The translations under genes and the position numbers were made by a program. A stretch of 31,288 nt of DNA from Folioceros fuciformis (Eukaryota > Anthocerotophyta > Anthocerotopsida > Anthocerotales), in NCBI GenBank assembly GCA_049999805.1, contig JBNGIO010005915.1, positions 1 to 31,288 on the forward strand, in the 5' to 3' direction. Below the pieces are notes generated by a model. The model had not been told where the DNA came from, did not search any database, and saw only the letters and a program-made list of their open reading frames with translations. This document shows positions 20,889 through 31,288 of the stretch, piece by piece. The number at the start of each line of letters is the position of its first letter. Positions within the stretch are counted from its first letter, which is position 1.

Positions 20889-21364
20889 GGACGCCTGTAA
20901 GCATAAACCCTGAACCTCTTAGGCGTCAAACCGCATAACATGCACCTTTTCTCTGTTTGAGACGATCCAGTGCAGTGAACTTACGTCACTCCCCGTGTTT
21001 GGTGCTATGTTTTGTATGTGCAAAGACAAATTGCAGGTAAGAATGCCTTTACATGCCTACATGTACATACTGTACATACCATACCATACAAGGAGCACGA
21101 TCCAGATACATGTGTACATAAGCACACCGGCCGAGAGGGTTTGCAGGATGGTCGATACAGGAAACTGCCAGCCTCGTCTCGATCGGCCGCGATTGGTCTA
21201 TTTGAAAGAAAGAACGGAAGGAAGGAAGGCTGAGGATGATCGATTCGTGATTTTGCTCACGGGTCTGGCCCAGCGCCTGTAAGAATCGGGCCACTTCGTA
21301 ATTACAGCTTCCACAGAACCGAGACGCTTATCAGGCGGGGCCAGACTCCTGTGAATCAAGCTAC
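20889..21364. promoter_or_regulatory. Shared upstream region of PORR1 and VPS33, three TGTACATA motifs
   Basis: 476 bp between divergent start codons. The octamer TGTACATA occurs at 21062-21069, 21071-21078 and 21113-21120. It contains GTAC, the core of SBP-box/copper-response sites, and as RNA on the + strand would fit the Pumilio consensus UGUANAUA. Which, if either, applies is not known. Confidence 0.5.
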
Positions 21365-24300
21365 ATGGCGCAGCTTCCCAGCTTGGACAATGCACCCATC
21401 AACTTCGCTTCGCTGCGGTGAGCATCTTGGCTGCATACTGGTGGGATTTGACGACTCGCTGTACACCCGTTTTGAGCGATTGGAGCGTGCACGGGATGTT
21501 GCAGGGAACAAGCGCAGAAGGACCTCGTGGACATCCTGGATTCAGTGGGTGCTTCTCCAGCTACATCTCCGCTCTAGCTGGTGGTTGAGCTTGGGTTGTA
21601 GAGCGTGTCCAGGACCTTCTGTGATGTGGGCTTGCGCTGAATTGTGCCAGGTGCGCGGGAAGAAAGTTTTGGTGCTGGACCAGAAGCTGAGCGGGTCTCT
21701 GGCTCTCGTTGCGCAGATTTCGCTCTTGAAGGTGGGGGTTGTGACGGATTTATTCAGCTTTGGTTATCCCGTGGTTGCCTGCTCACCCGTCTCCCGGGGC
21801 TCGGATCGTCTTTTGCAGGAGCACGGAGTGGAGAATTTGTATCATCTCACAGAAAAGCCAGTCCAGACAGAATGCAAGAATGTGGTGTATCTCGTCCGAC
21901 CTCGGATGAAACTCATGAAGTTTATAGCTGCGCATATCCAGGATGACCATCAGCAGGCGTTACAGAGGCAGTATTCTCTGATTTTCTTGCCCCGCCGGAC
22001 GATCGTGTGTGAGAAGGTGACTTGCCTTGCTTCTGGAAGTGGTTATTGGATACTGTCACCACACGTAGGTGGATCACAACATGGTTGGAGATTTATGCAG
22101 ATATTAGAGGACCAAGGCGTGCATGGCGCTGTCACTATTGGAGAATTCCCTTTGTACATGATACCCTTTGATGATGATGTTTTGTCCCTGGAGCTTGATC
22201 AGACTGCCAGAGTAAGTCCATCGTTAGGCTCCAACATGATCCTGAAGGTACCAGGAGGCTGAAAGATACTACGGGCCTCACGTTTCTTTGCGGTGACAGG
22301 AAACTCAGGTGGAAGGGGATACGAGTGCTCTCTGGCATGTCGCTCGTGCTATTAACAAACTTCAGGTGAGATGAGTCATCTGTGTCATCTTGAACGTTGG
22401 TTGCACTGGTTAGGGTTATGGTAGACGTCTTCCTGCTGCCCTTGGATCCCAATGCAGATGCTTCAGAGTTTGTGATCTTTGACCTTGAAGGAAATCCGGT
22501 GTACAAAAGTGAGATACAGTGCACATCACAACGAGTGGTCAATGTCAAGCATCACAGACCGTGTGTTAGGTGTGTTATATCAGGTTCCTTATGTTTTTGT
22601 TGTGCAGTCGAACTTTGGAGCAATCCCGAATATACGGGGGAAGGGAAGTGCAGCAGCTCAGGTTGCTAGCATACTCAACCGAATGCAGCGGGAGCAACCT
22701 GTGTCCTCTCAGACTGTAAGAGACTAAGCATCTTGTTGTTTGTTGCAACAACCATCGAGAATAGAGAATCTCAGCATTGTGGTTGCGATTTTTCTCTATT
22801 TTGTGATGTGAATTGTTGCTGTTTCTGTGTACGTAGGCAGGCCCACCTGAAATAGATACATTAATCCTTTTGGATCGACAGGTCAGGGCACCAAAACCTG
22901 TCAGCCATGGAATCATTGAGCTGTATGAGTTTTTGTGTTAGATTAGAGACGTCAGTTCCTGATGTAATTGCATTCTGTGTACGCTTTCTGGTTCTTTCAT
23001 GCAGGTTGACATGGTGACGCCTATGTGTTTACAGCTTACGTATGAAGGTCTCATTGATGAGGTATCGGTTCCCTGATGAGATGATTGTCGAAAGATGTCA
23101 CTCACGTCCTGAGAAGGTTTCAATCCCTTGAGCTTGTAAATGTGCACATGTCTAATACTGTAGCCTGTGTGCAGTTCTTGGGCATCAACAATGGAGCTGT
23201 GGAGGTTGAATCATCTATCGTTGGAGGTAAAGAGGGTACTAAGAAGGTGAAAGTGCCTCTGAACTCCAAGTAAGAACCAGCTTGTTGATGGTGGTGCATT
23301 GAGTCCTTCCATATTGTGTGGAGCCGTGGAACAGGTCTCATATTGGTGTTTTGGATTTTGCAGTGACAAAATGTTCAGAGAGCTGCGAGATCTTAATTTC
23401 AGTGTTGTTGGCCAGGTACGTTTGCTGGTGAATGATGCCCTTGACATTGCCCGCTCCTGTGCGTCTGCAGAATGTGGAGGATGTCCTCTTGATATGAGAT
23501 TTGTTAAGAAAGCTATTTGATTGTGCAAGGTTATAGGTTTTGCGGCAAAAAGTCACCATGATTCAGAATGACTACACAGGCATGCAACAGGTAATTGTTT
23601 CCTCTGGCAGTCTGTGTTGCATGGCCGGCGAATGGTAAAAGCAGTGTCTAGCTGTTGGACCCGTGTGCTTAGGATTCCTGATGGTTCAGTTACTGATTGA
23701 TTCCTTGATGCAGAGTGGTCAAAATCAATCGGTGTCAGAACTCAAGGACTTCGTCAAAAAGCTGAATTACCTTCCAGAGCTGACAGTGAGTTCCTGTAGT
23801 CAATTAGATTTGTGCAAAATTTCCTTCATGCAACGTTGTGGTCACCTTGTGGGATTGATTTTTCTGGTGTAGAAACACACAGGCATTGCCCAGCATCTGT
23901 CGACCAGTACAAGCAAGCAAAAGTTTTTAGGGCAGCTCAACATAGAGCAAACCATGGTGGAAGGTCAAAACTACGACAGGTATTGAGTCCTTCTATCTTT
24001 GACAATGGCTTTGTAGAACAGATTTGCCGTCTACATTACGAGGTTAGACTTCATCTAGAGGCGCATTGACATCCAGGACCTCCCGGGAGGTGTTTGTGTT
24101 TTCATTAGTGCGTTTGAGTACGTGGAGGAGCAGATTTTTAAGCAGGAGCCAGTTATCAGGGTGCTCCGGTTGCTGGTGTTGTTATCTTTGACCCACAGTG
24201 GTATACCAAAAAAGCACTTCGACTACATAAGGTATCCTGTGATTCGACTGTTGTTCTTATTGACCTGTTGTTGAGCATTTATAGATCCATAGAGCTTGGG

Positions 24301-25366
24301 TCAGCTGCAGTCGCTTGAGTGTGGGGGACTTCCTGCAGACGTGAGTTTCTTCACAGCTATGGCTTTGAGCATTTCTTAACTCTAGGGAGCCTGGAGAAAG
24401 CTGGTCTGTTCAAAAGACAGGTGAGGGACTAATGCTCTGTTTGTCATAGTCTTTTGGTGCTTTCGTGTGCCGAATGTGAATGCGGTTTTCTATCCAGGAT
24501 CCCAAGAACAACTGGCAACTTATCAGAAGAGCACTGAGGCTAGCAGTAGAAGATGGTGACGATGCCAAGTGGGTCTCTCACGCTGCCCTGCTTTGTTTCA
24601 GCCATCTCGTCCCAGAAGGCTAATATCTATTTTATTGTTATGGTAGTCCGACAGACATCTCATACGTCTTCTCTGGTTATGCTCCTTTGAGCATCAGGCT
24701 GGTCCAACAAGCTCTGAAAGGAGGCTGGTACGTATCTGCACTCCACGTAGGCTCTTGCTCGGGCTCACACATCTCCTAGCTCCATAACTGACCCAGACTT
24801 TCAGGCAACCAATTGCAGACACTCTGCGGTTGATTCCAGGTCCGAGCTTCGAGCACAGACAGGTATTGCAAGGGAGCTGTCCGACTTCACTTGCCCTCGT
24901 AACCTCTCTTCTAACAACCACTACCATCTTACAGGGAGGATCTGGAAACGGTTACGCCGAGAGCTCCTCCTCCTTGGAAACGTCATCTCAGGACAGGTGG
25001 CTCCTGGAAACCCTTTGAGAATAGCCCCCATCGTCTGCTTGATCCCAGTTAATATTTGAGCTGACGGAAACTGCATATGACAGTGGAGCTGCAAACACCG
25101 GCAGGCGGCTGTTAGTCCTTGTGGTCTTCATCGGCGGAGTGACGTTCGCTGAAATATCAGCCCTCCGCTTCCTGAGTGCCCAGGTACGAAGTAATTCCAA
25201 ACTCTGACTGATGGATCCTGATTCTGCATTTCGGGACTCTAATCCTCCCCGTCGTTTGTTTCTGCTCGAAATGCAGGAAGGCATGAAGTACGACCTCATT
25301 GTGGCAACGACAAAGCTCACGAACGGATCTAACCTAATTCAGTCATTTGTGGAGGACTTCGTGTGA
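21365..25366 (+). CDS. VPS33: VPS33, SM protein of HOPS/CORVET (22 exons, 601 aa)
   Basis: Sec1/Munc18 protein that templates SNARE assembly in the HOPS and CORVET tethering complexes at vacuole and endosome membranes. Exons: 21365-21417, 21505-21544, 21651-21731, 21819-22016, 22101-22211, 22300-22365, 22608-22715, 22837-22881, 23005-23061, 23175-23269, 23364-23415, 23537-23590, 23714-23785, 23873-23979, 24109-24231, 24339-24420, 24498-24568, 24647-24727, 24805-24862, 24935-24996, 25084-25183, 25277-25366. Seen: [14 protein letters not shown] start, [117 protein letters not shown]-type C-terminal [18 protein letters not shown]. Length matches plant VPS33 (about 590). No breaks seen. Confidence 0.95.
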
Positions 25367-26180
25367 CTGAACAGCACACCCTTGGAACGTTTCGGACGGC
25401 AGGTGTGGAATGTGGATGTTGTCGCTCTCATGCGCTCATCAGTTTTATCACTAACCACGTGAAAGAGACAATCGAGACTCGACTTCGATTGCAATGAAAG
25501 TTTTGTTACATGTTATATAATATTTTATGTGTATCCATATTGGTATATATGTGTGCGGGTTTTGTCGGGCTGACACGATTGGATGTGTATTTTTGTCCCC
25601 GAGTCCTTTATTGAGGAGTAGAGCAGTAAGATCCGAGCGGTTTTTGGTAGTCTAACTGCCTTCCGACTCGAGCGCTTTGGGAAACCTCGACACCTTCAAA
25701 CCGCCCTGTCTTGCAATCCTGCCCTGTCTCTACTCCACTGGACGTCGACTCCATCTCTCGCTCCGCCCGCGCTCTCCACCTGCACTGCCATTTTTGTGGA
25801 AACGCATTTCTCTCGTGGGGTACCAAACTTCCCACTGTCTCCGCCCCTCGCCCAGGCAAGGTACGATACCAGAATTGGGAGCTGGGACCGAACACGGGGT
25901 TACGCGGAGAGCAGGAGCTCTCATTCCGTGCATGCTGGGCCTGGGGCGTCTGGCTCTCATCGGTCGGTGGCAGGACGCAGGGCGCAGGGCGCAAGGACCA
26001 TGAAGCTTTCTGTCGTGGTGATGCATCACATGAAAATTTACAGCCGTTGCGAATCGTATGGGACTTGTGGGAACTTCTTGCAGACATGGAAATGCGAGGA
26101 CGGAAAGTGTGCTAGAAATTGAGCTTTCCAGGATGGGATAGTGCCCGGGACGGAACCAATTCTCGCCGGGGCTGGGGCAA
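25367..26180. other. Spacer: VPS33 3' end and glycosyltransferase promoter
   Basis: 814 bp with no supported gene. An AT-rich part (about 25480-25560) probably holds the VPS33 3' UTR and poly(A) site. The GC-rich right half (25640-26180) has overlapping open frames on both strands that share no recognisable motif and are best explained by base composition; it should contain the promoter and 5' UTR of the next gene. Confidence 0.55.
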
Positions 26181-29100
26181 ATGAAAGAAAGGATGACGAG
26201 AAAGCTTACACCCCGCTCACGGAGCCGGATGTCGAGGTCCATGTCGTTCACTGCAAAGGCGCAGTGGAAATTCAGCAATTTTCTTGCTGCCGGAGGGTTT
26301 CTGCTCCTGGCGTGTGTTCTGTTTCTTCAGGTGAGGCTCTCGGGTGTGGGAGGGTTTGTAGAGGACGCGGCGGAGACGCAGGAGGCAGGGTTCCTGAACA
26401 GGGATGTGCACCAAGAGCACGCTGATTTTCGGAAAAAATTCTTTGGGAAGTTGATGAGTGCGGGGAGGGGAGCGGCGGAAGGGTTGGTTCAGGAGGAGCA
26501 ATTTGGAAAGAGCAGGCACCGCATTGAAGACGCTCTCGATGCGATCGATGAACTGGAGAGGGAGGTGGCGGAGGTGAGCCTGCATCCTGCCAATCACGCG
26601 GCGCTGTTGAGGAGGAGCAGCGATGGGGAGAGGCTGAATGTGGGTGCTGGACGCCTGAGCATTGATGATGCGAAGCTCGAGGAGTTGGAGGCGGAGTTGG
26701 ATATGGAAAACGATGAGCTGGAGGAATTCGAGAGCTTTGGTGGTAACTTTTTGAATGAGTTGGATGAACCTAAAGATGACAAAGCGGAGGACATGGATGA
26801 CTCTGATTTTGGTGATGAGCACGAGGAAACGGCAGCGGGAGTTATGGATAAGTCGGAAGAGAGCTCTGTTGAGGTACGGGCTAAACCTAGTAGGCAAGGA
26901 GGGGATGGGGATGGACAGCATGCGGAGGTTTTGAAGGAGGCCAGGGAGATGGAGGAAAGGGAGCGGGGGGATGATGATGATGCCGTAAGGTCTGAGAAAG
27001 GAGTCAAGAGGCTGACTAGATCGGAGCAGATCAGGACGGTGCCTAGATCAGACCGGTCTGAGGTTCGCAGGCTTGGCACTCTGAGAGACACTGTGTTTGA
27101 TTCTCTCAGCAAGGATGGTTCATCCACTGGCAACAAGGAGAAGATGCAATTTGTTTGGGACCATGTGTTGGGATTCAGGAAGAAGCCATTGACTGACGCT
27201 GATGGCTCACTTCCTGGCTCTGATCAGAGCTTGGTAAAGACAAGTGGCAAGGACATCTTTAGCACCGATGATGTGCCGATTGATGAGGATGTGATGACCA
27301 AGGTGGAGGAGTTGGTAGACATCGAAGATGCATTACTGCTTAGAAATCAAAAGCTTTTCAAGAGTCCAAAGTCCTCGGGCAAGAAGAACTTTGAAGCAAA
27401 AGAGGGCGCAACCCAGGGGAGAGTGGACCTTTTAAATCCTGTTAATAACCCTCTTCTTACAGATCCAGATTCTTTGGACACAGGAGGCCTTACCAAGAGT
27501 GACAGAGCCATACTTAAGCTGCTGAGAGGCCAACCCTCGGAATTTTCAAAGTTTGAGCAGCAGGCTAATGCTGGATCTCCTGTGAAACCTGTCAATGACG
27601 AGGAGCCTTTAGTAAAAGGCAGTCAGGAGTCACTGCCGCAAAGAAGCTTGGCAGAGACACTAGAGTCAAGGGGCGGCGCAGAGCAGATACGAGTTGGTAG
27701 AACAGTGACGCTAGAATCTGGTGCTTCTGGAAACTCTCGAGAAGATGGTAGTGGACTAGGTATTTCAGCTGATGTTATGCATCAGCCCAGGCAGTTGAAG
27801 GTCTCGCTGGAGAGAAAACAGGAAAGGGTAGCCAAAACTGGCAGGTCCTTGCTTTTGGGCAAATCAAAGGCTGTGAACGGAAGGATGTCAAAAGCTTCCG
27901 CCGGCAAAATTATCCATAACTCAGGATCTGCAAGAACACCCCTGCGAGTGCCCCCAAGGTCTCAGCACTCGCTTAGAGGGAATCGTTCACAGATGCTGCA
28001 TACAGTGACTGCTGTCACCAAGAGATGGGGTAGCTTTCCAGGAATTGATCCGTTTCTGCCCTTTTCGTCTTTCATGGACACCTTTCTGGGAGACAGGGCC
28101 TGCACTATCAATGTCTTCATGGTGTGGAACACACCCCCATGGTCATACACCGTTAGATATCAGCGTGGGCTGGAGAGTCTTCTCCATTTTCATCCCCAGG
28201 CATGTGTTGTGGTGTTCTCAGAAACTATGGACTCCGATTCATTTCAAGGATTTGTCCAAGAAGGGTAACGTCCTCATGCCTCGCTGGAACCCTTTCTTAA
28301 GTTGGATGTGATTCTCGAGAGCACCACTGAAGGAACAAGACTTGAATGCAGGTACAGAGTTGCATTGGTGAACCCAAATTTGGAGGAGCTTCTTCAAGGC
28401 ACATCGAGTGATGTCTTTGCATCCTTATGGCAGCGGTGGCGGAAGATAGGCCTCTATCACATCCACTCGAGTGAACTGCTGAGACTTGCTGCCTTGTACA
28501 AGTAAGTTCAGTCCACTGAAAATCGTTTAGCTGACAATGATCAGCAAATCTTATGAGGTTCACTATGGGTTTAACATGTGACTTGTGTACAGGTATGGAG
28601 GCATATATCTCGATGCCGACGTTTTAGTCCTGAAGCCTCTAACGAATCTGGTGAACACCATAGGAGCAGATTCGTTGAAAAATGGTGACCGAAGGCTAAA
28701 TGGGGCTGTTATGGTCTTCCAGAAAGCTAGGTAGCGGACGCTTGCTGGTAGCTTAAATGTGGATCTCTGTTGCTTCAAGCTTTCACGGCACTGAGGATGT
28801 CTTGTGTATCATTTCTTGCCAGCCCTTTTCTGAGAGAGTGCCTACACGAGTTCACAGCAACTTACAAGGACAACGAGTTAGGATGGAACGGTGGCGGGTT
28901 ACTGATGAGAGTCACGGCAAGACACAATCGCAGTGCACTTGAAATTCGGGATCCTTCGGATTTCTATCCCCTTGGACCAGACAGCATCCAGACGTAAGTT
29001 GTGTGAAAGCTCTGCTCGCAGCTTGCTTCCCTGTTGAATGTCAATGAGGTTAACCCCCAGGTCCGCTGACGCTCTGGAACGCCTGGTTGCTGTGGAGCAG

Positions 29101-29287
29101 ATACTTTGTTGCGCCCCAGAGCATTCTGGAACAAGAAGAGCACAACGAGTTGCTGGCAAAAATTTTGAAGGAGTCTTATACACTGCACTTTTGGAACGGT
29201 GTGACTGCTAGAACCATACCAGAAAGCGGAAGCCTGATCTCGAGTGTCTTGGACCAGTACTGCCTGCGCTGCAATGAGGTTGTTTGA
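26181..29287 (+). CDS. At4g19900-like alpha-1,4-glycosyltransferase (5 exons, 909 aa)
   Basis: Type II Golgi-type glycosyltransferase of the DXD/Gb3-synthase-like family; donor and acceptor unknown in plants. Exons 26181-28264, 28352-28501, 28593-28730, 28823-28993, 29101-29287. Seen: a basic cytosolic N-terminus, one membrane anchor (about 32-50, FLAAGGFLLLACVLFLQ), a very long polar stem (about 55-640) rich in Glu, Asp, Lys and Ser, then the catalytic part: FMVWNTPPWSYTVRYQRGLES (about 645), VVVFSE, YRVALVNPNLEELL, HSSELLRLAALYKYGG, the DXD metal site YLDADV (752-754), LNGAVMVF, SPFLRECLHEF, WNGGGLLMRV, and TLHFWNGVTA near the C-terminus. Relatives I know are about 640 aa, so the stem is expanded. 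Another ATG follows four codons on. Same strand as VPS33 and PORR2. Confidence 0.9.
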
Positions 29288-29562
29288 CGAGTAGAGCAGA
29301 GCGTTATGAGACAGACGTACGACCCTCACTTCCCTCTCCTGTAAGCTGTGTCTGCCGACTGCCAACAGCTGAGTGGATTTTGTGTCACTGTGTACAGTCA
29401 TAGAGAGAACAGGGACGCCCATTGTCTCCACCTTCAAGGGGCGACCGCCATTTGTACGTTAGTTGAAGGGCTGATTCTTTAGCCGTCTCAAAAAGGACTC
29501 CGCGGCTTTGTTTGTGCAATCTGTGCACCCACTTAGCGACTAGGTTTCTGGAATCGTGAGTC

Positions 29563-30865
29563 ATGTATCACGCATCGCGGAATGTCGCGAGCATGGCTGC
29601 GGCGCTGTTAACGCATCTCCTCAGAGACCTCAGAGCAGGCGGCTCGCGTGTACGGTTGTATCACAGGTCCAAGGATACGGGGTGGCTGCAATCGGGAAAG
29701 GAGCGATGGCACAAGGACTTCCCCTTGGACGCTGTGCTGGAGCGGGACAAGAAGGTGTTGCAAGTGAGCACCTTGAAGGACATTTTGGCGAAAGAGCCAG
29801 GCATGCGCATGACTCTCACACGGCTAGGGAGGCACAAGCAGACACTGGGAGTGACCCGGAGAGTGGAATCTTGGCTGGAGAATTTCCCCGCTATCTTCCA
29901 GGTGTGTATGACGAAGAGAGCGTGTCTGTGCATCTCTGAACAGTGCGAACGTTGTAATGCCAATGTATGCCCTGCCATGGCAGATCCACAACGTCGGAAC
30001 CCCGGCAGCTTGGTTCACCTTCACTTCTGAAGCAGCCCGGCATGTGGCAAAGGAAAAGCAATTCCTACAGGACAACCATGGCCCCGCTGTGGAGCGCCTC
30101 AGGAGGTTGCTGATGATGGCTCCAAATCGCCGCATCCCGCTCTCTCTCCTCACGAACGTGAGGACAGACCTAGGCCTACCGGAGGACCTGGCCCCCCGGC
30201 ACCCGGACGTGTTCCGTGTGGCGGAAGAGCAGCTGGAGCTGGCGCAGTGGGACAGCGCCATGGCGGTGTCGCTCATGGAGATGGTGGCTCAGCCGGAGAG
30301 CGACGAGGTCAAGCTCCGGCACTGGAGCAACGTCACATACGACAGGCATGGGTACCTCAAGCTGAAACACGTAGAGGAGCAGCGTCACGAGTCTGGCGCC
30401 GGCACCAGGCTTCCGCAGCTCATTTTCTCCAAGAAACGCGACCTGAAGCGAAGCCGCGTCGAGGAGGTGCTCATGTTTCAGCAGGCCCCGCCAGCGTCTC
30501 CCTACTCCCAAACCCCGCCCGATCTCCATCCCGGCTCCCAGCTGGCGGAGAAGCATGCCGTGGCCGTGATCCACGAGCTCATCAGCCTCACGCTCCTGAA
30601 GCGCGCGTCGCTGGATTCATTCCTCACCCCCTTCGCCTTCCTCCTCCGCACCTCCAAGCCCCTCGTCACACTCCTCCTGCACCATCCCGAACATTTCTAC
30701 GTCTCCTTGAAGGGAGAACGGCAGACGGTGTTCTTACGGGACGCGTACAAAGGCTCATGCCTTATTGTAGACGACCCGCTCGTGGCTTTGCAGCGCTCCT
30801 GGATTGTACCCTTGCTCTCCAAATGTGGCATCCTTGGACCTAGTGGATCGGTGCTCTCATCTTAA
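29563..30865 (+). CDS. PORR-domain organellar RNA-binding protein 2 (2 exons, 406 aa)
   Basis: Paralogue of the PORR protein at 19291-20888, on the other strand. Exons 29563-29901 and 29984-30865; the phase-0 intron after IFQ is at the same place as in the paralogue. The start ATG could also be the one ten codons on (residue 11). Residues 1-35 are Arg/Ala/Leu-rich with one acid, like an organelle presequence. PORR blocks: WHKDFPLDAVLERDKK (from about 49), STLKDILAKEPGMRM, LTRLGRHKQTLG, AAWFTFTSEAARHVAKEKQF, LLMMAPNRRIPL, DLGLPEDL, HPDVFRV, LISLTLLKRASLDS, HPEHFYVSLKGERQTVFLRDAY. Compared with its paralogue it lacks a few residues after DLGLPED, lacks the acidic C-terminal tail, and is richer in G+C in exon 2. 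Likely role: organelle intron splicing; target unknown. Confidence 0.9.
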
Positions 30866-31288
30866 TAATAACATACATATGCACAGAGCGACGTCCATTA
30901 GTACTTTGTTCGCATGTTTTGGTTCCATCTCATTTCCACGGCAAGCGGTGATATGGTAATTCATATTCTGATTCATGGCTCCTTAAACGGTCTTCTATCC
31001 ATCCTCATACCCTTTGGGCTCTTGCACCCATGATGAAAAAACTGGTGAAAAGGGGAGACGTGGGATGCAAGGCGTGTGGCATTTTATATGCGAGGTGCAT
31101 AGTTAGAAGGACCTTAAGGACCTGCATCGTAGAGGTTCATCTATGTTTTGAGCCAAGCAATTCTAAGGGCTGTTTTCCATGGAGCCCGTAAAATACGGGC
31201 TGCATGGAACAAGTTGCGAAACTCCGCTAGGTTTGTTGGCTTTCCATGGGCATATGACTTTCTCAACTTTCCGTTTTTCACGCAAATG
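30866..31288. other. Downstream of PORR2, no gene seen
   Basis: 423 bp after the PORR2 stop. It opens with an AT-rich run (AATAATAACATACATATG) that may be the 3' UTR. A hairpin lies at 31175-31209. No open frame with support. Confidence 0.5.
31175..31209. repeat. Hairpin, 16-position stem with 3-base loop
   Basis: AGCCCGTA (31183-31190), loop AAA, TACGGGCT (31194-31201) pair perfectly; after one mismatch, TTCCATG (31175-31181) pairs with CATGGAA (31203-31209). TTTCCATGG appears again about 60 bp on, suggesting a fragment of a small inverted-repeat element. Confidence 0.7.

Noticed and set aside
22397-22669. 90-codon frame in the long sixth intron of VPS33, possibly an extra exon
   Set aside because: VPS33 homology continues directly from [11 protein letters not shown]-type exon 6 to [13 protein letters not shown] in exon 7, in frame, without it.
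25608-26122. Gene in the GC-rich spacer before the glycosyltransferase
   Set aside because: Four overlapping frames on both strands of similar length; none has a motif, a good start context or splice support.
26217-27136. Antisense frames of 234 and 180 codons under the glycosyltransferase stem
   Set aside because: Produced by the Glu/Asp/Lys-rich stem codons read backwards; Ser/Leu-rich with no motif, and the sense frame belongs to a complete gene model.

Overview
The window looks like nuclear DNA of a streptophyte, most likely a land plant and possibly a seedless one. The reasons are five spliced housekeeping genes with mostly short GT-AG introns of about 70-130 bp, two organellar PORR-domain proteins, an RHD3-type ER GTPase and decayed Ty1/copia retrotransposons. 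I cannot name the species.

Left part (1-9296): retrotransposon-rich. A degenerate Ty1/copia element (1784-6856) lies on the + strand inside a minus-strand gene for a predicted secreted or membrane-anchored protein. A 5-bp target-site duplication (GTTCC) flanks it, and removing the element plus one TSD copy rejoins the two gene halves in frame (about 250 codons). The left LTR is reduced to 45 bp and carries an inverted piece of the LTR end. The pol region has stops, a frameshift, lost catalytic or metal-binding residues, and a 53-bp tandem array with an assembly gap. A second, unrelated and truncated copia remnant follows (7400-9296).

Middle spacer (9297-11709): no convincing gene; two short minisatellites.

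Right part (11710-30865): compact gene block. In order: NOP53 ribosome-biogenesis factor (-, 10 exons, 352 aa); RHD3/SEY1-like atlastin-type GTPase (+, 22 exons, 827 aa); PORR protein 1 (-, 2 exons, 498 aa); VPS33 SM protein of HOPS/CORVET (+, 22 exons, 601 aa); an At4g19900-like alpha-1,4-glycosyltransferase (+, 5 exons, 909 aa); PORR protein 2 (+, 2 exons, 406 aa). I assigned every exon boundary by hand from GT-AG sites, frame continuity and family similarity; each model closes on a stop with total length divisible by three. NOP53/RHD3 and PORR1/VPS33 are divergent pairs with short shared upstream regions; RHD3/PORR1 are convergent, 127 bp apart.

The genes do not form one pathway. RHD3, VPS33 and the glycosyltransferase all serve the endomembrane system, NOP53 acts in the nucleolus, and the PORR proteins act in organelles. 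I found no sign of a new multi-gene system. The most informative features are the insertion-broken gene with its aberrant LTR, the repeat array in RNase H, and the duplicated PORR genes.
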